A DNA stretch of 42,482 nucleotides from RGIG5681 sp034180345 (GCA_034180345.1 JAXFOQ010000006.1:1-42482); one strand, 5' to 3'; numbered from the stretch's first letter, positions 17,309 to 26,198 are shown. Notes: a model not told the origin generated them from the sequence alone. A program made the numbers and translations.

Positions 17309-17646
17309 TTAGACAAAGATGTAATAGCTAGCAAAACGGACTGCTATATCCTTAGTTATATTGGAAGGTTAGTTAATGAAGGAATTTTTGTTGAAGAAGG
17401 TTATATTAGTGATGTTCCTGTAACAATAGGTGGTTCATCATATATCCCTCCGCTAGTGAATGGGTTAGATATCAAAGAAAAAATAAGAGAGTGGCTGTTA
17501 TTTTCGCCAATCATTATTTAATATCTCATGGAGGTAGTTTTTTAGTTATTCCTGAAAAAGAAGTTCCAAAATTTAAGAATTTACTTGTAAAGTATTATGA
17601 AATAAATGATATGTCTGTTATTTCTGATTTTATGAAAAAGTGTTGA
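17309..17646 (+). pseudogene. Fic/DOC-family protein remnant lacking its catalytic motif
   Basis: The frame from 17309 reads VNEGIFVEEGYISDVPVTIGG and SSYIPPLVNGLDIKEKI, typical of the N-terminal part of Fic proteins. It then jumps near 17487 to another frame that reads KRVAVIFANHYLISHGGSFLVIPEKEVPKF, the part right after the Fic motif, and ends at 17646 with DFMKKC. The segment between, including the catalytic His and FxDGN loop, is deleted; KRVAV corresponds to the KRTA end of the motif. No start codon or ribosome site remains. Fic enzymes transfer AMP to proteins and are often toxins. Confidence 0.75.
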
Positions 17647-17829
17647 TATAAAAGATAAAAAATAATTAAGTGATTTAAAAGTTATGATTATTATAAATGT
17701 GATAGTAATAATCAATGGGTTTTCACATAAAAACTTCATTTTTTAATAATTCTTGTTTACATGATATAACAATTAAGTTAATATTATATAGTCAAATATG
17801 AAAATGATTTTCAATTTGAAGGAGGTAAC
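17647..17829 (+). promoter_or_regulatory. Promoter region of the zinc uptake operon
   Basis: TTTACA at 17756-17761 and TAATAT at 17779-17784 are separated by 17 bases, a good vegetative promoter. Transcription would start near 17790, just before the metalloregulator palindrome at 17799-17813. GAAGGAGG precedes the znuA ATG. Nothing else is seen between the Fic remnant and the promoter. Confidence 0.7.
17799..17813. promoter_or_regulatory. Fur/Zur-type operator
   Basis: TGAAAATGATTTTCA is a perfect 7-1-7 inverted repeat, the architecture of Fur-family boxes (TGATAATNATTATCA). It sits just downstream of the predicted transcription start of the zinc operon, where a repressor would block transcription. 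Gene context argues for a zinc-sensing member. Confidence 0.75.
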
Positions 17830-18750
17830 ATGAAGAAAAATAAGTATTTTAGTTTATTATCGATATTATTAACAATTTCATTATTGTTGGCAGGTTGTGG
17901 TAAGCATAATGATGTTAAAAATACTGAAACTAAAGTTGTATATACAACTTTTTTCCCTGTATATGATTTAGCTACTCGTATTATCGGTGATAAGATGGAA
18001 ATTAAAACCATTATCAAAGGTAGTCAAGAGCCTCATGATTTTGAATTACAGGCAAATGATATGGGTGAAATAGCCAAGGCTGATTTAATTATTTTTAATG
18101 GTGCCAATATGGAGGGCTTCATTAAGGATTTGAAGGATGTTACTAAGGCTGATGATAAATTTTTGGATCTTTCACAGGGATTAACGCTACTTGAAAGTGG
18201 TGATAGTTTAGATGGTAAACATGATAATGTCAATCCGCACACATGGTTAAGCATTAAAAATGCCTTAATTGAATTAGACACTATTTATCGTAAGGTATCG
18301 GTGATTGATCCTGAAAATGAAACTTATTATAAGGCTAATCTTGATAAGGCTATAGATGAATTTAAGAGTTTAGATCAAAAATTTGAAACTGAACTTTCAA
18401 AAATTAAAAAGAATGATAAATATTTTGTGGTATCACATGCGGCTTTTAATTATTTAGCCAATGACTATGGTTTAAAACAGGTTGCAGTTACTGGCATCTC
18501 ACCAGAAGATGAACCATCGGCACAACAACTTAAAAAAATTGCTGATTTTGTGAAAAATCACGATATAAAAACAATCTTTTTTGAAGGTAAGGCAACTCCT
18601 AAGGTGGCAGAAACCCTTGCTAAAAACACCAACACTAAAACCGCTACTTTATATACAATGGAAAGTCTTAGTGATGAAGAAGTTGCTAAGGGGTATTTAA
18701 AACTTATGGAATCAAATTTAATGGAATTGGTAAAGTCATTTAATGAATAA
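17830..18750 (+). CDS. znuA: Zinc ABC transporter substrate-binding lipoprotein
   Basis: The product has 306 residues with a lipoprotein signal peptide and lipobox LLAGC (Cys23). It belongs to the cluster A-I metal-binding family: His69 in EPHDFE, His137 in NPHTW and His203 in VSHAAF match the three zinc ligands, with an acidic residue (about Glu278) at the fourth position. His at the third site rather than Glu favours zinc over manganese. The His-rich loop found before NPHxW in many ZnuA proteins is short here and holds one histidine. Genes for the ATPase and permease follow, overlapping by 8 bases. Confidence 0.88.
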   Translation: MKKNKYFSLLSILLTISLLLAGCGKHNDVKNTETKVVYTTFFPVYDLATRIIGDKMEIKTIIKGSQEPHDFELQANDMGEIAKADLIIFNGANMEGFIKDLKDVTKADDKFLDLSQGLTLLESGDSLDGKHDNVNPHTWLSIKNALIELDTIYRKVSVIDPENETYYKANLDKAIDEFKSLDQKFETELSKIKKNDKYFVVSHAAFNYLANDYGLKQVAVTGISPEDEPSAQQLKKIADFVKNHDIKTIFFEGKATPKVAETLAKNTNTKTATLYTMESLSDEEVAKGYLKLMESNLMELVKSFNE

Positions 18751-19387
18751 AGTATTGGAAATTAAAGACTTAAGTTTTGGTTATGATCATAATTTGATTT
18801 TAAATAATTTAAGTCTTGAAGTCTTTGTGGATGAGTTTGTTGCGATTGTTGGTGCCAATGGTGCTGGAAAATCGACATTATTGAATTTGATTTTACACAA
18901 TTTAAAGACTGATCAGGGTAGTATTTTATTGTTTGGTGATGATAGAAGTCATTACCAAGATATTGCCTATATTTCACAAAACTCCGTTCTTAATTATCGT
19001 AATTTTCCAACCACCATCAATGAAGTGGTTAAGATTCATTTAAAGTATTTAAAACTTAACAAAGATATTGATTATTATTTAGAACTTGTCAATCTCATAC
19101 CACATAAGCATAAGACTTTAAGTGAATTATCAGGTGGACAACTACAAAGGGTTGGTGTGTTGTTGGCATTGCTCAAAGATGCAAAATTAATCATTTTAGA
19201 TGAACCGACAACTGGCATTGATAAGAAATTTTCGATCGAATTATTTAAAATGTTGAAACAACTCACAACCATTGGTAAAAGCATTATTATGGTTACTCAC
19301 CAACTTGATGATGCCTTAGAATATGTTGATCGAGTATATGAAATTGAAGCAGGTACTTGCAAATTGAAGGATAGTATTAATGTTTAA
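18743..19387 (+). CDS. znuC: Zinc ABC transporter ATP-binding protein
   Basis: The 214-residue ATPase has Walker A GANGAGKST (residues 37-45), the ABC signature LSGGQLQR (~129-136), Walker B LIILDEP (~149-155) and the switch His in MVTHQ. It powers import of the metal delivered by the lipoprotein. The start lies inside the end of znuA, and the end overlaps znuB by 8 bases, so the three are translationally coupled. Confidence 0.9.
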   Translation: MNKVLEIKDLSFGYDHNLILNNLSLEVFVDEFVAIVGANGAGKSTLLNLILHNLKTDQGSILLFGDDRSHYQDIAYISQNSVLNYRNFPTTINEVVKIHLKYLKLNKDIDYYLELVNLIPHKHKTLSELSGGQLQRVGVLLALLKDAKLIILDEPTTGIDKKFSIELFKMLKQLTTIGKSIIMVTHQLDDALEYVDRVYEIEAGTCKLKDSINV

Positions 19388-20174
19388 TATTTTTGAATAT
19401 GAATTTATGAGAAGAGCCTTTGTGGTGGGTGGTATTTTGGCGATTGTTTTACCCTGTATCGGCTTTACTGTTTTACTTAAAAGATTATCAATGATGGGTG
19501 ATACTTTATCCCATTCATCACTGGCAGGGGTTGCCATTGGTCTTTGTTTTGGTTTCGATCCCTTGCTTGGTTCGATTGTAGCTTGTATTTTCGCTGGGCT
19601 TAGTATTGAATTTATTCGTAATAAGCTTAAGTCTTATCAGGAGATTTCAACAGTAATTGTCCTGGCTGCTTCAATTGGCATTGCTGGTATTTTTACCAGT
19701 TTCACCAAAAATTCCAGTTTGATCAGTTCTTATTTATTTGGTTCAATTGTAACGATTAGCGATAGCGAATTTATGATGATAATAGTAATAGCTTTTATTG
19801 TTTTAAGTGTCTATTATCTTATCTATAATCAACTTTATTTGAGTGTTTTGGATGTTAAGGCTGCACCGATATTGGGTATTAACATTAAATTGATAAATTT
19901 TATTTTTACCCTGATTGGGGCAGTGGCTATATCTATTTCAGCTAAAACTATCGGATCTTTAATTGTATCTTCACTATTGGTAATCCCAGTTATTACAGCG
20001 ATGCAATTTACCAGAACTTATAAACAGACATTGTTTATGTCGATGATTTTATCGGTATTCTTTATTTATATTGGTCTGTTTATATCTTATATATACAATC
20101 TAAAGCCAGGCTCAGTAATTGTCCTGGTTGCAGTTTTCTTTATGATTATTGCGATGTTATTTAAAAGAAAGTAG
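19380..20174 (+). CDS. znuB: Zinc ABC transporter permease
   Basis: A 264-residue integral membrane protein of the ABC-3 family with about eight hydrophobic segments. Conserved features include RRAFVVGGILAIVLPCIGFTVLLKRLSMMGDTLSHSSLAGVAIG near the N-terminus and SAKTIGSLIVSSLLVIPVITAM near residue 190. It forms the channel for ZnuC and ZnuA. The histidine-triad gene begins 7 bases after its stop. Confidence 0.9.
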   Translation: MFNIFEYEFMRRAFVVGGILAIVLPCIGFTVLLKRLSMMGDTLSHSSLAGVAIGLCFGFDPLLGSIVACIFAGLSIEFIRNKLKSYQEISTVIVLAASIGIAGIFTSFTKNSSLISSYLFGSIVTISDSEFMMIIVIAFIVLSVYYLIYNQLYLSVLDVKAAPILGINIKLINFIFTLIGAVAISISAKTIGSLIVSSLLVIPVITAMQFTRTYKQTLFMSMILSVFFIYIGLFISYIYNLKPGSVIVLVAVFFMIIAMLFKRK

Positions 20175-20181
20175 GAATAAA

Positions 20182-22041
20182 ATGAAAAATAAATTAATTA
20201 AGTTAAATTTATTATTAGCTACAGGTTTGATGATTAGTGGCTGTAATGTTAATCATGATAATAAGGCTTCCGCTCCTTTAAAACAAAAAATATCTTTTAA
20301 TACGAAGCCTGTAAACTATTTAAAGGATACAACAACCGAAGTGTTGCTTGATGCTAAAATTAATAAAAAAGATATTACCAAAGTAATTAAACATGGTGAT
20401 CACTGGCATGTATTTACTATTGACGGTAAAGAACATATCACCTATGTTGACCCTGATTTAATTAATGATGATGAGGGTCTAAGTATGGTTAGTGTTGTTT
20501 CTTTGGAACAATTAAAAAAGCTTAGTGTTAAGAATATTAAAGTTCATGGCAATCATTGGCATATATATACAAATGATGGTAGTGAATATTTAACATATGA
20601 AGATCCTAGCGCTTTATTTCCTGACATTTATATTGAAGAATATCAGGGCAATCACCACGATCATCATGAACATCTTACCCATAATAAACAACATTATCAC
20701 GAAAATGAAATTGTTTTAATTCTTGTGCATGATGACCATTATCATTGTTATACTGCCGATGGGACGGAGTTTATTTCTTATACTGATCCTCGAAAGAAAT
20801 TCCCTAAGGCTAAATTTGGTATCTATAAGGGTAATCATCAAAGTCCAAAGGCTGATAAAACAGTTAAAAAACCTAATCATAAGGATGGTTTGGTTAATGT
20901 TGTTAGTTTGGAAGAGTTGGGGAAAATTGCAATTGTTAAAATTTTAAAACATGAGAATCACTATCATTGTTATACAAAGGATAATGTTGAATATATCACC
21001 TATGATAACCCTAGTAAATTATTTCCTAAGATTAAAATTGGTACATATATCGGTAAACATGGCCATAGTCATCAAGATGATAATATTGATTGGCCAAAGA
21101 ATGTTACTAGAATTGTTGATCATGGTGATCATTGGCATTTATATCAAGGCGAAAAAGAAGTTGCTGTGGTTAGAGTAAACCCAAGAAAACACTATCCTGA
21201 TGCTGAATATATTGATGAATCAAAAAAGGGTAATTCTGATGTTGAAGTAAATGATAATGAACTTTTCAAATATGAGGATGTTGAAGAAAAAATCGTTGAT
21301 TCCGTACTTCCTTATCTTACAAATAACCTCAAAGCCATGACCGACTATGGCATCCTTGAAACAAATTTAGAGGTATATGGGGTCAGTAAAGAAGAACTGG
21401 CCAATGAAGTCTTCTATTGGTTGCATGGTGGTCATTATCATGCCACAACTATTAAACAGATTATTCAAGCAGTAAAAAATAATAAATTTGGTGCCAATAA
21501 TGCCAAGGATGTTGTAGCTACACTTAAATATAAAGTTAATCATAAAGATGCTTCTTTAGAAGCTGAGATAACTGTTGATCGCAATGAAGTTATCGAATAT
21601 TTAAGTGATTATTATCATTTACCTAAAAAAGCTGTAGAGTATTTAGGAAATAAAATTACTATCTATGGCAGCAAAACAATTTATTTACAGTCAGCCTTAT
21701 TTGTTAAAGAAAATGGAATTATTAAGTACTTAGATGATTTACCTAAGATGCCCCCTGTTACTAAACTTCCTGAAAATGATGATGCCAAAGTTGAAAAAGA
21801 TGAGAAGATTCCTCAACCAAAACCTGAAAATAAACCTAAAAAGGAATTGAATGAAACTACAATTGAAGAAGTATTTAAACAATATGGCACACTCTATAAT
21901 ATGGATGAAGATGATTTTATTGAGGCCTTCTTTAACTTGGAAGGATTACCAAAATTAAATGAGGTTAAATTCAATGAAGATGCTACAGTGGAATATCGTA
22001 GTCATAAGTATGAATTTAAAACGGGTAAATTATTATCATAA
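20182..22041 (+). CDS. Histidine-triad surface lipoprotein (Pht-like), probable zinc scavenger
   Basis: The ATG at 20182 is chosen because it gives a lipoprotein signal peptide with lipobox MISGC (Cys21); an in-frame ATG at 20149 lies inside znuB. The 619 residues hold six HxxHxH triads at about residues 71, 122, 183, 257, 314 and 415, each in a small repeated domain (K-H-G-D-H-W-H-V/I/L-Y/F then D-P). A His-rich loop lies at ~157-172 and a Pro/Lys-rich linker plus a ~65-residue C-terminal domain at the end. Pneumococcal Pht proteins of this type bind zinc and hand it to the AdcA-class lipoprotein. The operon position behind znuACB agrees. TAGGAAT is a modest ribosome site. Confidence 0.85.
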   Translation: MKNKLIKLNLLLATGLMISGCNVNHDNKASAPLKQKISFNTKPVNYLKDTTTEVLLDAKINKKDITKVIKHGDHWHVFTIDGKEHITYVDPDLINDDEGLSMVSVVSLEQLKKLSVKNIKVHGNHWHIYTNDGSEYLTYEDPSALFPDIYIEEYQGNHHDHHEHLTHNKQHYHENEIVLILVHDDHYHCYTADGTEFISYTDPRKKFPKAKFGIYKGNHQSPKADKTVKKPNHKDGLVNVVSLEELGKIAIVKILKHENHYHCYTKDNVEYITYDNPSKLFPKIKIGTYIGKHGHSHQDDNIDWPKNVTRIVDHGDHWHLYQGEKEVAVVRVNPRKHYPDAEYIDESKKGNSDVEVNDNELFKYEDVEEKIVDSVLPYLTNNLKAMTDYGILETNLEVYGVSKEELANEVFYWLHGGHYHATTIKQIIQAVKNNKFGANNAKDVVATLKYKVNHKDASLEAEITVDRNEVIEYLSDYYHLPKKAVEYLGNKITIYGSKTIYLQSALFVKENGIIKYLDDLPKMPPVTKLPENDDAKVEKDEKIPQPKPENKPKKELNETTIEEVFKQYGTLYNMDEDDFIEAFFNLEGLPKLNEVKFNEDATVEYRSHKYEFKTGKLLS

Positions 22042-22060
22042 ATAATTATCATTAAATAAT

Positions 22061-22095
22061 AAGCTTTGTTTGATACCTTAAACAAAGCTTTTATA
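22061..22095 (+). terminator. Terminator of the zinc operon
   Basis: AAGCTTTGTTT (22061-22071) and AAACAAAGCTT (22080-22090) form a perfect 11-bp stem with an 8-base loop followed by TTTATATTT. Confidence 0.9.
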
Positions 22096-22102
22096 TTTGT
22101 GC

Positions 22103-22130
22103 TTGCTTAGTATATAAAATAGTTTATTAT
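22103..22130 (+). promoter_or_regulatory. Promoter of the NAD biosynthesis operon
   Basis: TTGCTT (22103-22108) and TATTAT (22125-22130) with a 16-base spacer, 44 bases before the chosen start of the phosphoribosyltransferase gene. Confidence 0.6.
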
Positions 22131-22173
22131 GGTTATATACATTAGTTATTAATCAATGTTTAGGAGAAGTGAT

Positions 22174-23694
22174 ATGTTTAATAATTTGGAGATCCATCCA
22201 TATGTACCTGATGAAGAATATGAAAATCCCGCTATGATTACGGATTTTTATGAATTTTCAATGGCTAATTGTTTATTTTTGAATGGTTATCAGGACACGG
22301 TAATGGTTTTTAATATGTTTTATCGTGAAAATCCCGACCAACAAGGATATGCGATAAGCTGTGGTCAACATAAATTGATTAGATTTCTTCAAAACTATCA
22401 TTTTAATGAAGTAGATTTGATTTGGTTAAAAACCAAGGGTATGAGTGATGAGTTTTTAGCCTATCTTAGAAATTATCGTTGGCGTGGTGATTTATATTGT
22501 TTAAGAGAGGGCACAGTTTGTTATCCACAGGTGCCGATTTTGAGGGTTGAATGTGATATGGTTGGTGCCATTCTTATTGAAACATATCTATTACAAACGA
22601 TGAACTTTCATTCATTAATAGCTACAAAGGCTACTAAAATTGTGGGTCTTAATAATAATCAAGTTCGTAATGTGATGGAATTTGGAACCAGAAGGGCCCA
22701 GGGTTCTAGTGCAGCAAATGATGGGGCCTATGCTTCAATATTGGGTGGTTGCATTGGGACATCCAATTGTCTTGCGGAAATGAAGTATGGTCATGAGGTA
22801 AGGGCAGTGGGGACGATTGCCCATAGCTTTATTGAATTTTTCCCAAGCGAGCTGGAAGCATTCAGAGCCTATGCTGATATTTATCCAGACAATGTTTCGT
22901 TATTACTTGATACTTACAGTATTTTTGAATCGGGTTTACCGAATTTAATCAAGCTTGATGATGAATTGATTGCCAAATATCCAAATGATCCTAATCGGCG
23001 GGTTAAAAGTGCCCGTATTGATTCTGGCGATTTAGCACGAGGTTATAAAAAACTTCGTAAAGCCTTGGATGAAGTTGGCAAACACTATATTAAACTTGTA
23101 GCTTCCAATTCTTTGGATGAGGATAAGATGTCACAAATGGAGTTTTATGAGGGTGCTAAATTTGACTATTACGGGGTAGGTGAAAAATTGATAACCTCAG
23201 CTACCGACCCTGTGTTTGGTGGTGTGTATAAACTTGTAGCTATTAAAAATGGTGATATTTATGAGCCTAAAATGAAATGCTCTGATTCTGTTTCTAAGGC
23301 CAGTATTCCTGGCAAGCTTATGGCTTGGCGTGTTTTTGATGAGGAGGGTAAGGGTCAATGTGATATTATTGCCCTTGATGATGAAGTCATCCATAACAAC
23401 GAGCCAATTACTTTGGTAAATCTTGATCCTGATGCTACTGATGAAACATTGACAATTAATCCTGTCCATGTAGAGCGTATTTTAATTCCTCATTTAATTA
23501 AGGGTGAGCTTGTTATTGATCTTCCTGATATTCGTGCTAAAAAAGATTACATCAAAGAACAATTACAAAATCGCGTTTGGGAAAGTGAATTAAGAAGTAA
23601 GTGTCCTCATAAACACTATGTTGATTTAACCCAAAAGGCTGCTAAATGTCGCTTTGATCTATATAAGAAAATTAAGGATAGTTACGATGATTAG
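22174..23694 (+). CDS. pncB: Nicotinate phosphoribosyltransferase
   Basis: The enzyme makes nicotinate mononucleotide from nicotinate and phosphoribosyl pyrophosphate with ATP, the first step of Preiss-Handler NAD salvage. The 506-residue product shows NPAMITDFYEFSMANC near the N-terminus, EFGTRRAQG with the active-site loop and conserved basic residues (~165-175), and RIDSGDLA (~279-286), all typical of the long clostridial-type PncB. The ATG at 22174 is chosen over one at 22156 because AGGAG lies between them at the right distance. The last 8 bases overlap the adenylyltransferase/synthetase ORF. Confidence 0.9.
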   Translation: MFNNLEIHPYVPDEEYENPAMITDFYEFSMANCLFLNGYQDTVMVFNMFYRENPDQQGYAISCGQHKLIRFLQNYHFNEVDLIWLKTKGMSDEFLAYLRNYRWRGDLYCLREGTVCYPQVPILRVECDMVGAILIETYLLQTMNFHSLIATKATKIVGLNNNQVRNVMEFGTRRAQGSSAANDGAYASILGGCIGTSNCLAEMKYGHEVRAVGTIAHSFIEFFPSELEAFRAYADIYPDNVSLLLDTYSIFESGLPNLIKLDDELIAKYPNDPNRRVKSARIDSGDLARGYKKLRKALDEVGKHYIKLVASNSLDEDKMSQMEFYEGAKFDYYGVGEKLITSATDPVFGGVYKLVAIKNGDIYEPKMKCSDSVSKASIPGKLMAWRVFDEEGKGQCDIIALDDEVIHNNEPITLVNLDPDATDETLTINPVHVERILIPHLIKGELVIDLPDIRAKKDYIKEQLQNRVWESELRSKCPHKHYVDLTQKAAKCRFDLYKKIKDSYDD

Positions 23695-26194
23695 GGCTTT
23701 GGCATTTTTTGGAGCATTTAATCCGATCACCATTGCCCATCTTAATATGGCTTATAAGGCATATTGCGAGCTTAATTACGATAAAGTTATCTTAGTTCCC
23801 AGCAAATATTCATATATTGCTGAGGTTCAAAATAAGAAATATGTTTTTAGTGATTTTAAACGATTGACATTACTTAATGATGTTGCCAAGTCAAAAGATT
23901 GGTTGGAAATTTGTGATTATGAAATTAATAATGTTTATCAACCTAAAACTTATGAAACCTTAAAATATTTAAGTACCAAATATCAGGTTAAATTATTGGT
24001 AGGTAGTGATAAAATTTTGGAATTTGAAGAAAAATGGGTGAATACCGATAAAATTTTTAAAGAATTTGGGGTGGCGGTAATTGAAAGAAATGGTGATGAT
24101 GCCCTTAAAATTATCAACGATAATCATTACTTAAAGGAATATCAGTCTTGTTTTAAAGTTATTCATCGTGATGATTATTCTCAGGATATTTCTTCTAGTA
24201 AATTAAGAAGCTATATTTTAAATGATGAATTGTTTGAGGCTGAAAAATTATTACCCAATGAAATAAATTATCTTTTAAAGGAGCATAAGATGAAAAATAC
24301 TTTTATAAAAGTTGCAGTTGTAAATAATGCTTCAAAGATTTCAAATGTTGAATACAATACTTTGAAGATAATAGATATTATCAATCATCATGATGATAGT
24401 ATTATGGTTTTCCCAGAGCTTAGTTTGACGGGCTATAGCTGTGCTGATTTATTTAATCATGATTTTTTAATTGAACAAGCGCTTAAATCATTGATTAAAC
24501 TTAAGACTGTAAGTCTTAAACATCCAGGCAGAGTTTTCATTGTTGGGCTACCGTATCGTTATAATCATAACTTATATAATTGTGGTGCTATTATTAATGA
24601 GGGTAAAATAGTGGCCTTAGTTCCTAAAAATAACATTCCTAATTATGATGAATTTTATGAGGGAAGGTATTTTAAGTCTGGTCAAGATCTTGAGGATATC
24701 TTTGTTGAAATTGATGGGGAAGCAGTTTTTTTTGGCAATAATGTCATCATTAGAGATAAAACTAAACAAATATTATTAGGTGTTGAAATTTGTGAAGATC
24801 TTTGGTCGCTTAACAGAGTTAGTGATAGACACCGTTTAAATGGTGCTAATATAATTGCCAATCTATCCGCATCTAATGAAACAGTAAATAAAGATGAAGT
24901 CAGAAGAAGTTTAGTGCTAAGTCAAAGTTATGGTTGTTGTTATATGTATGCTTCAAGTGGTAGTGATGAAAGTAGTACCGATTTGGTATTTTCAGGGCAT
25001 CTGATGCTTTCAAAAGATGGGAAGATGATCAAAGAAAAATTATTCTCTGATCCTGATGAAGTGTTAAGTACAATTATTGATTTAGCCTCATTTAAATATT
25101 ATCATCAATCATTTGATAATAAGGCTACCTATCTTGAAACAAATATTAATTTATTAGGTAATGAAGCTGAAATATCAGTAGATAAACTTAAAACATTACT
25201 TAAAAACAATTATCAAGTCGATCGTATGCCCTTTATTTTTAACGAAAGAAAGGAAGCGCTATGTCTTAAAACAATCCATCTTCAAGCACAAGGCTTAGCT
25301 ACCAGATTAAATAATACCGGAATTAAAAAGGTTGTGATTGGAGTATCTGGTGGCCTTGATAGTACCTTGGCCTTATTGGTTTGTGATGAAGCTAAGAAGT
25401 TGATACCTGAACTTAGGATTATCGCTTATACAATGCCAAAAAAAGGTAATACTTCATCAACTACCCTTAGGAATGCTGTTGTTTTAATGGATATTTTAGC
25501 CGATGAAAAACATACTATTGAAATTGAAGATCAGTTAAACCTTCATTTAAAAGAATTAAATCATGCTTCTGATGTTTTTGATGTAACTTATGAAAATGCC
25601 CAGGCTCGTATTCGAACTCTAATTTTAATGGATGCTGCCAATATGTATAATGCCTTGGTTATCGGTACTGGCGATATGTCGGAATTGGCACTGGGTTTTT
25701 GTACCTATAATGGTGATCATATGTCGATGTATGCGGTTAATGCTTCTATTCCTAAAACACTGATACCATCTTTATGTAAAAGTTATGCCAAGAATAAATC
25801 AAATACACTACTATCAATAATTGAAGCTATATGTAATACGCCAATATCACCTGAACTTATTCCGAATATCAATGATAAAATTGCCCAAAAAACTGAAGAA
25901 AAAATTGGTAAGTATGAATTAAATGACTTCTTTATGTATTATTTCTTAAAATATAATTATAGTCCTAAAAAGATGCTCTTACTGGCAATGCTGGCATTTG
26001 ATGATTTGGATAAGGAAACTATCAAAAAGGCTGAAATAAATTTTTTAAAACGCTTTTTTAGCCAACAATTTAAACGCAGTTGTATGCCTGATGGTCCTAA
26101 AGTATTAGACTTATCATTAAGTCCAAGGGGAGATCTTAGAATGAGCTCGGATAATGATGTTTTGATGTGGCTTGATGATTTGATTTTAGCTTAA
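23687..26194 (+). CDS. nadE: Bifunctional fusion: nicotinate-nucleotide adenylyltransferase plus glutamine-dependent NAD synthetase
   Basis: One ORF of 835 residues covers two enzymes. Residues 1-~200 are a NadD-like nucleotidyltransferase with FFGAFNPITIAHL (the (H/T)xxH nucleotide motif), LVGSDKILEFEEKW and ISSSKLRSYI. Residues ~203-835 are a complete NadE: a nitrilase-type glutaminase with Glu in FPELSLTGYSCADLF, Lys in LVPKNNIPNYDEFYEGRYF and Cys369 in GVEICEDLW, then the synthetase with the PP-loop GVSGGLDST at ~552-560 and GTGDMSELALGF. It turns nicotinate mononucleotide into NAD through deamido-NAD. The start overlaps pncB. The ancestral nadE ribosome site and ATG still sit at the domain junction. 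Confidence 0.88.
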   Translation: MIRALAFFGAFNPITIAHLNMAYKAYCELNYDKVILVPSKYSYIAEVQNKKYVFSDFKRLTLLNDVAKSKDWLEICDYEINNVYQPKTYETLKYLSTKYQVKLLVGSDKILEFEEKWVNTDKIFKEFGVAVIERNGDDALKIINDNHYLKEYQSCFKVIHRDDYSQDISSSKLRSYILNDELFEAEKLLPNEINYLLKEHKMKNTFIKVAVVNNASKISNVEYNTLKIIDIINHHDDSIMVFPELSLTGYSCADLFNHDFLIEQALKSLIKLKTVSLKHPGRVFIVGLPYRYNHNLYNCGAIINEGKIVALVPKNNIPNYDEFYEGRYFKSGQDLEDIFVEIDGEAVFFGNNVIIRDKTKQILLGVEICEDLWSLNRVSDRHRLNGANIIANLSASNETVNKDEVRRSLVLSQSYGCCYMYASSGSDESSTDLVFSGHLMLSKDGKMIKEKLFSDPDEVLSTIIDLASFKYYHQSFDNKATYLETNINLLGNEAEISVDKLKTLLKNNYQVDRMPFIFNERKEALCLKTIHLQAQGLATRLNNTGIKKVVIGVSGGLDSTLALLVCDEAKKLIPELRIIAYTMPKKGNTSSTTLRNAVVLMDILADEKHTIEIEDQLNLHLKELNHASDVFDVTYENAQARIRTLILMDAANMYNALVIGTGDMSELALGFCTYNGDHMSMYAVNASIPKTLIPSLCKSYAKNKSNTLLSIIEAICNTPISPELIPNINDKIAQKTEEKIGKYELNDFFMYYFLKYNYSPKKMLLLAMLAFDDLDKETIKKAEINFLKRFFSQQFKRSCMPDGPKVLDLSLSPRGDLRMSSDNDVLMWLDDLILA
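24277..24292 (+). promoter_or_regulatory. Internal Shine-Dalgarno and in-frame ATG at the NadD/NadE junction
   Basis: AAAGGAG at 24277-24283 stands six bases before an in-frame ATG at 24290. From there a normal NadE of 634 residues would be made. The upstream reading passes straight through with no stop. A TAA occurs one frame away at 24286-24288, exactly where a separate nadD could have ended. Confidence 0.75.
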
Positions 26195-26198
26195 TATT

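Noticed and set aside
20392..21441. Histidine-triad motifs as HIT-family hydrolase active sites
   Set aside because: HIT enzymes have HxHxHxx; here the motif is HxxHxH repeated six times in an exported lipoprotein, which is the Pht zinc-binding type.
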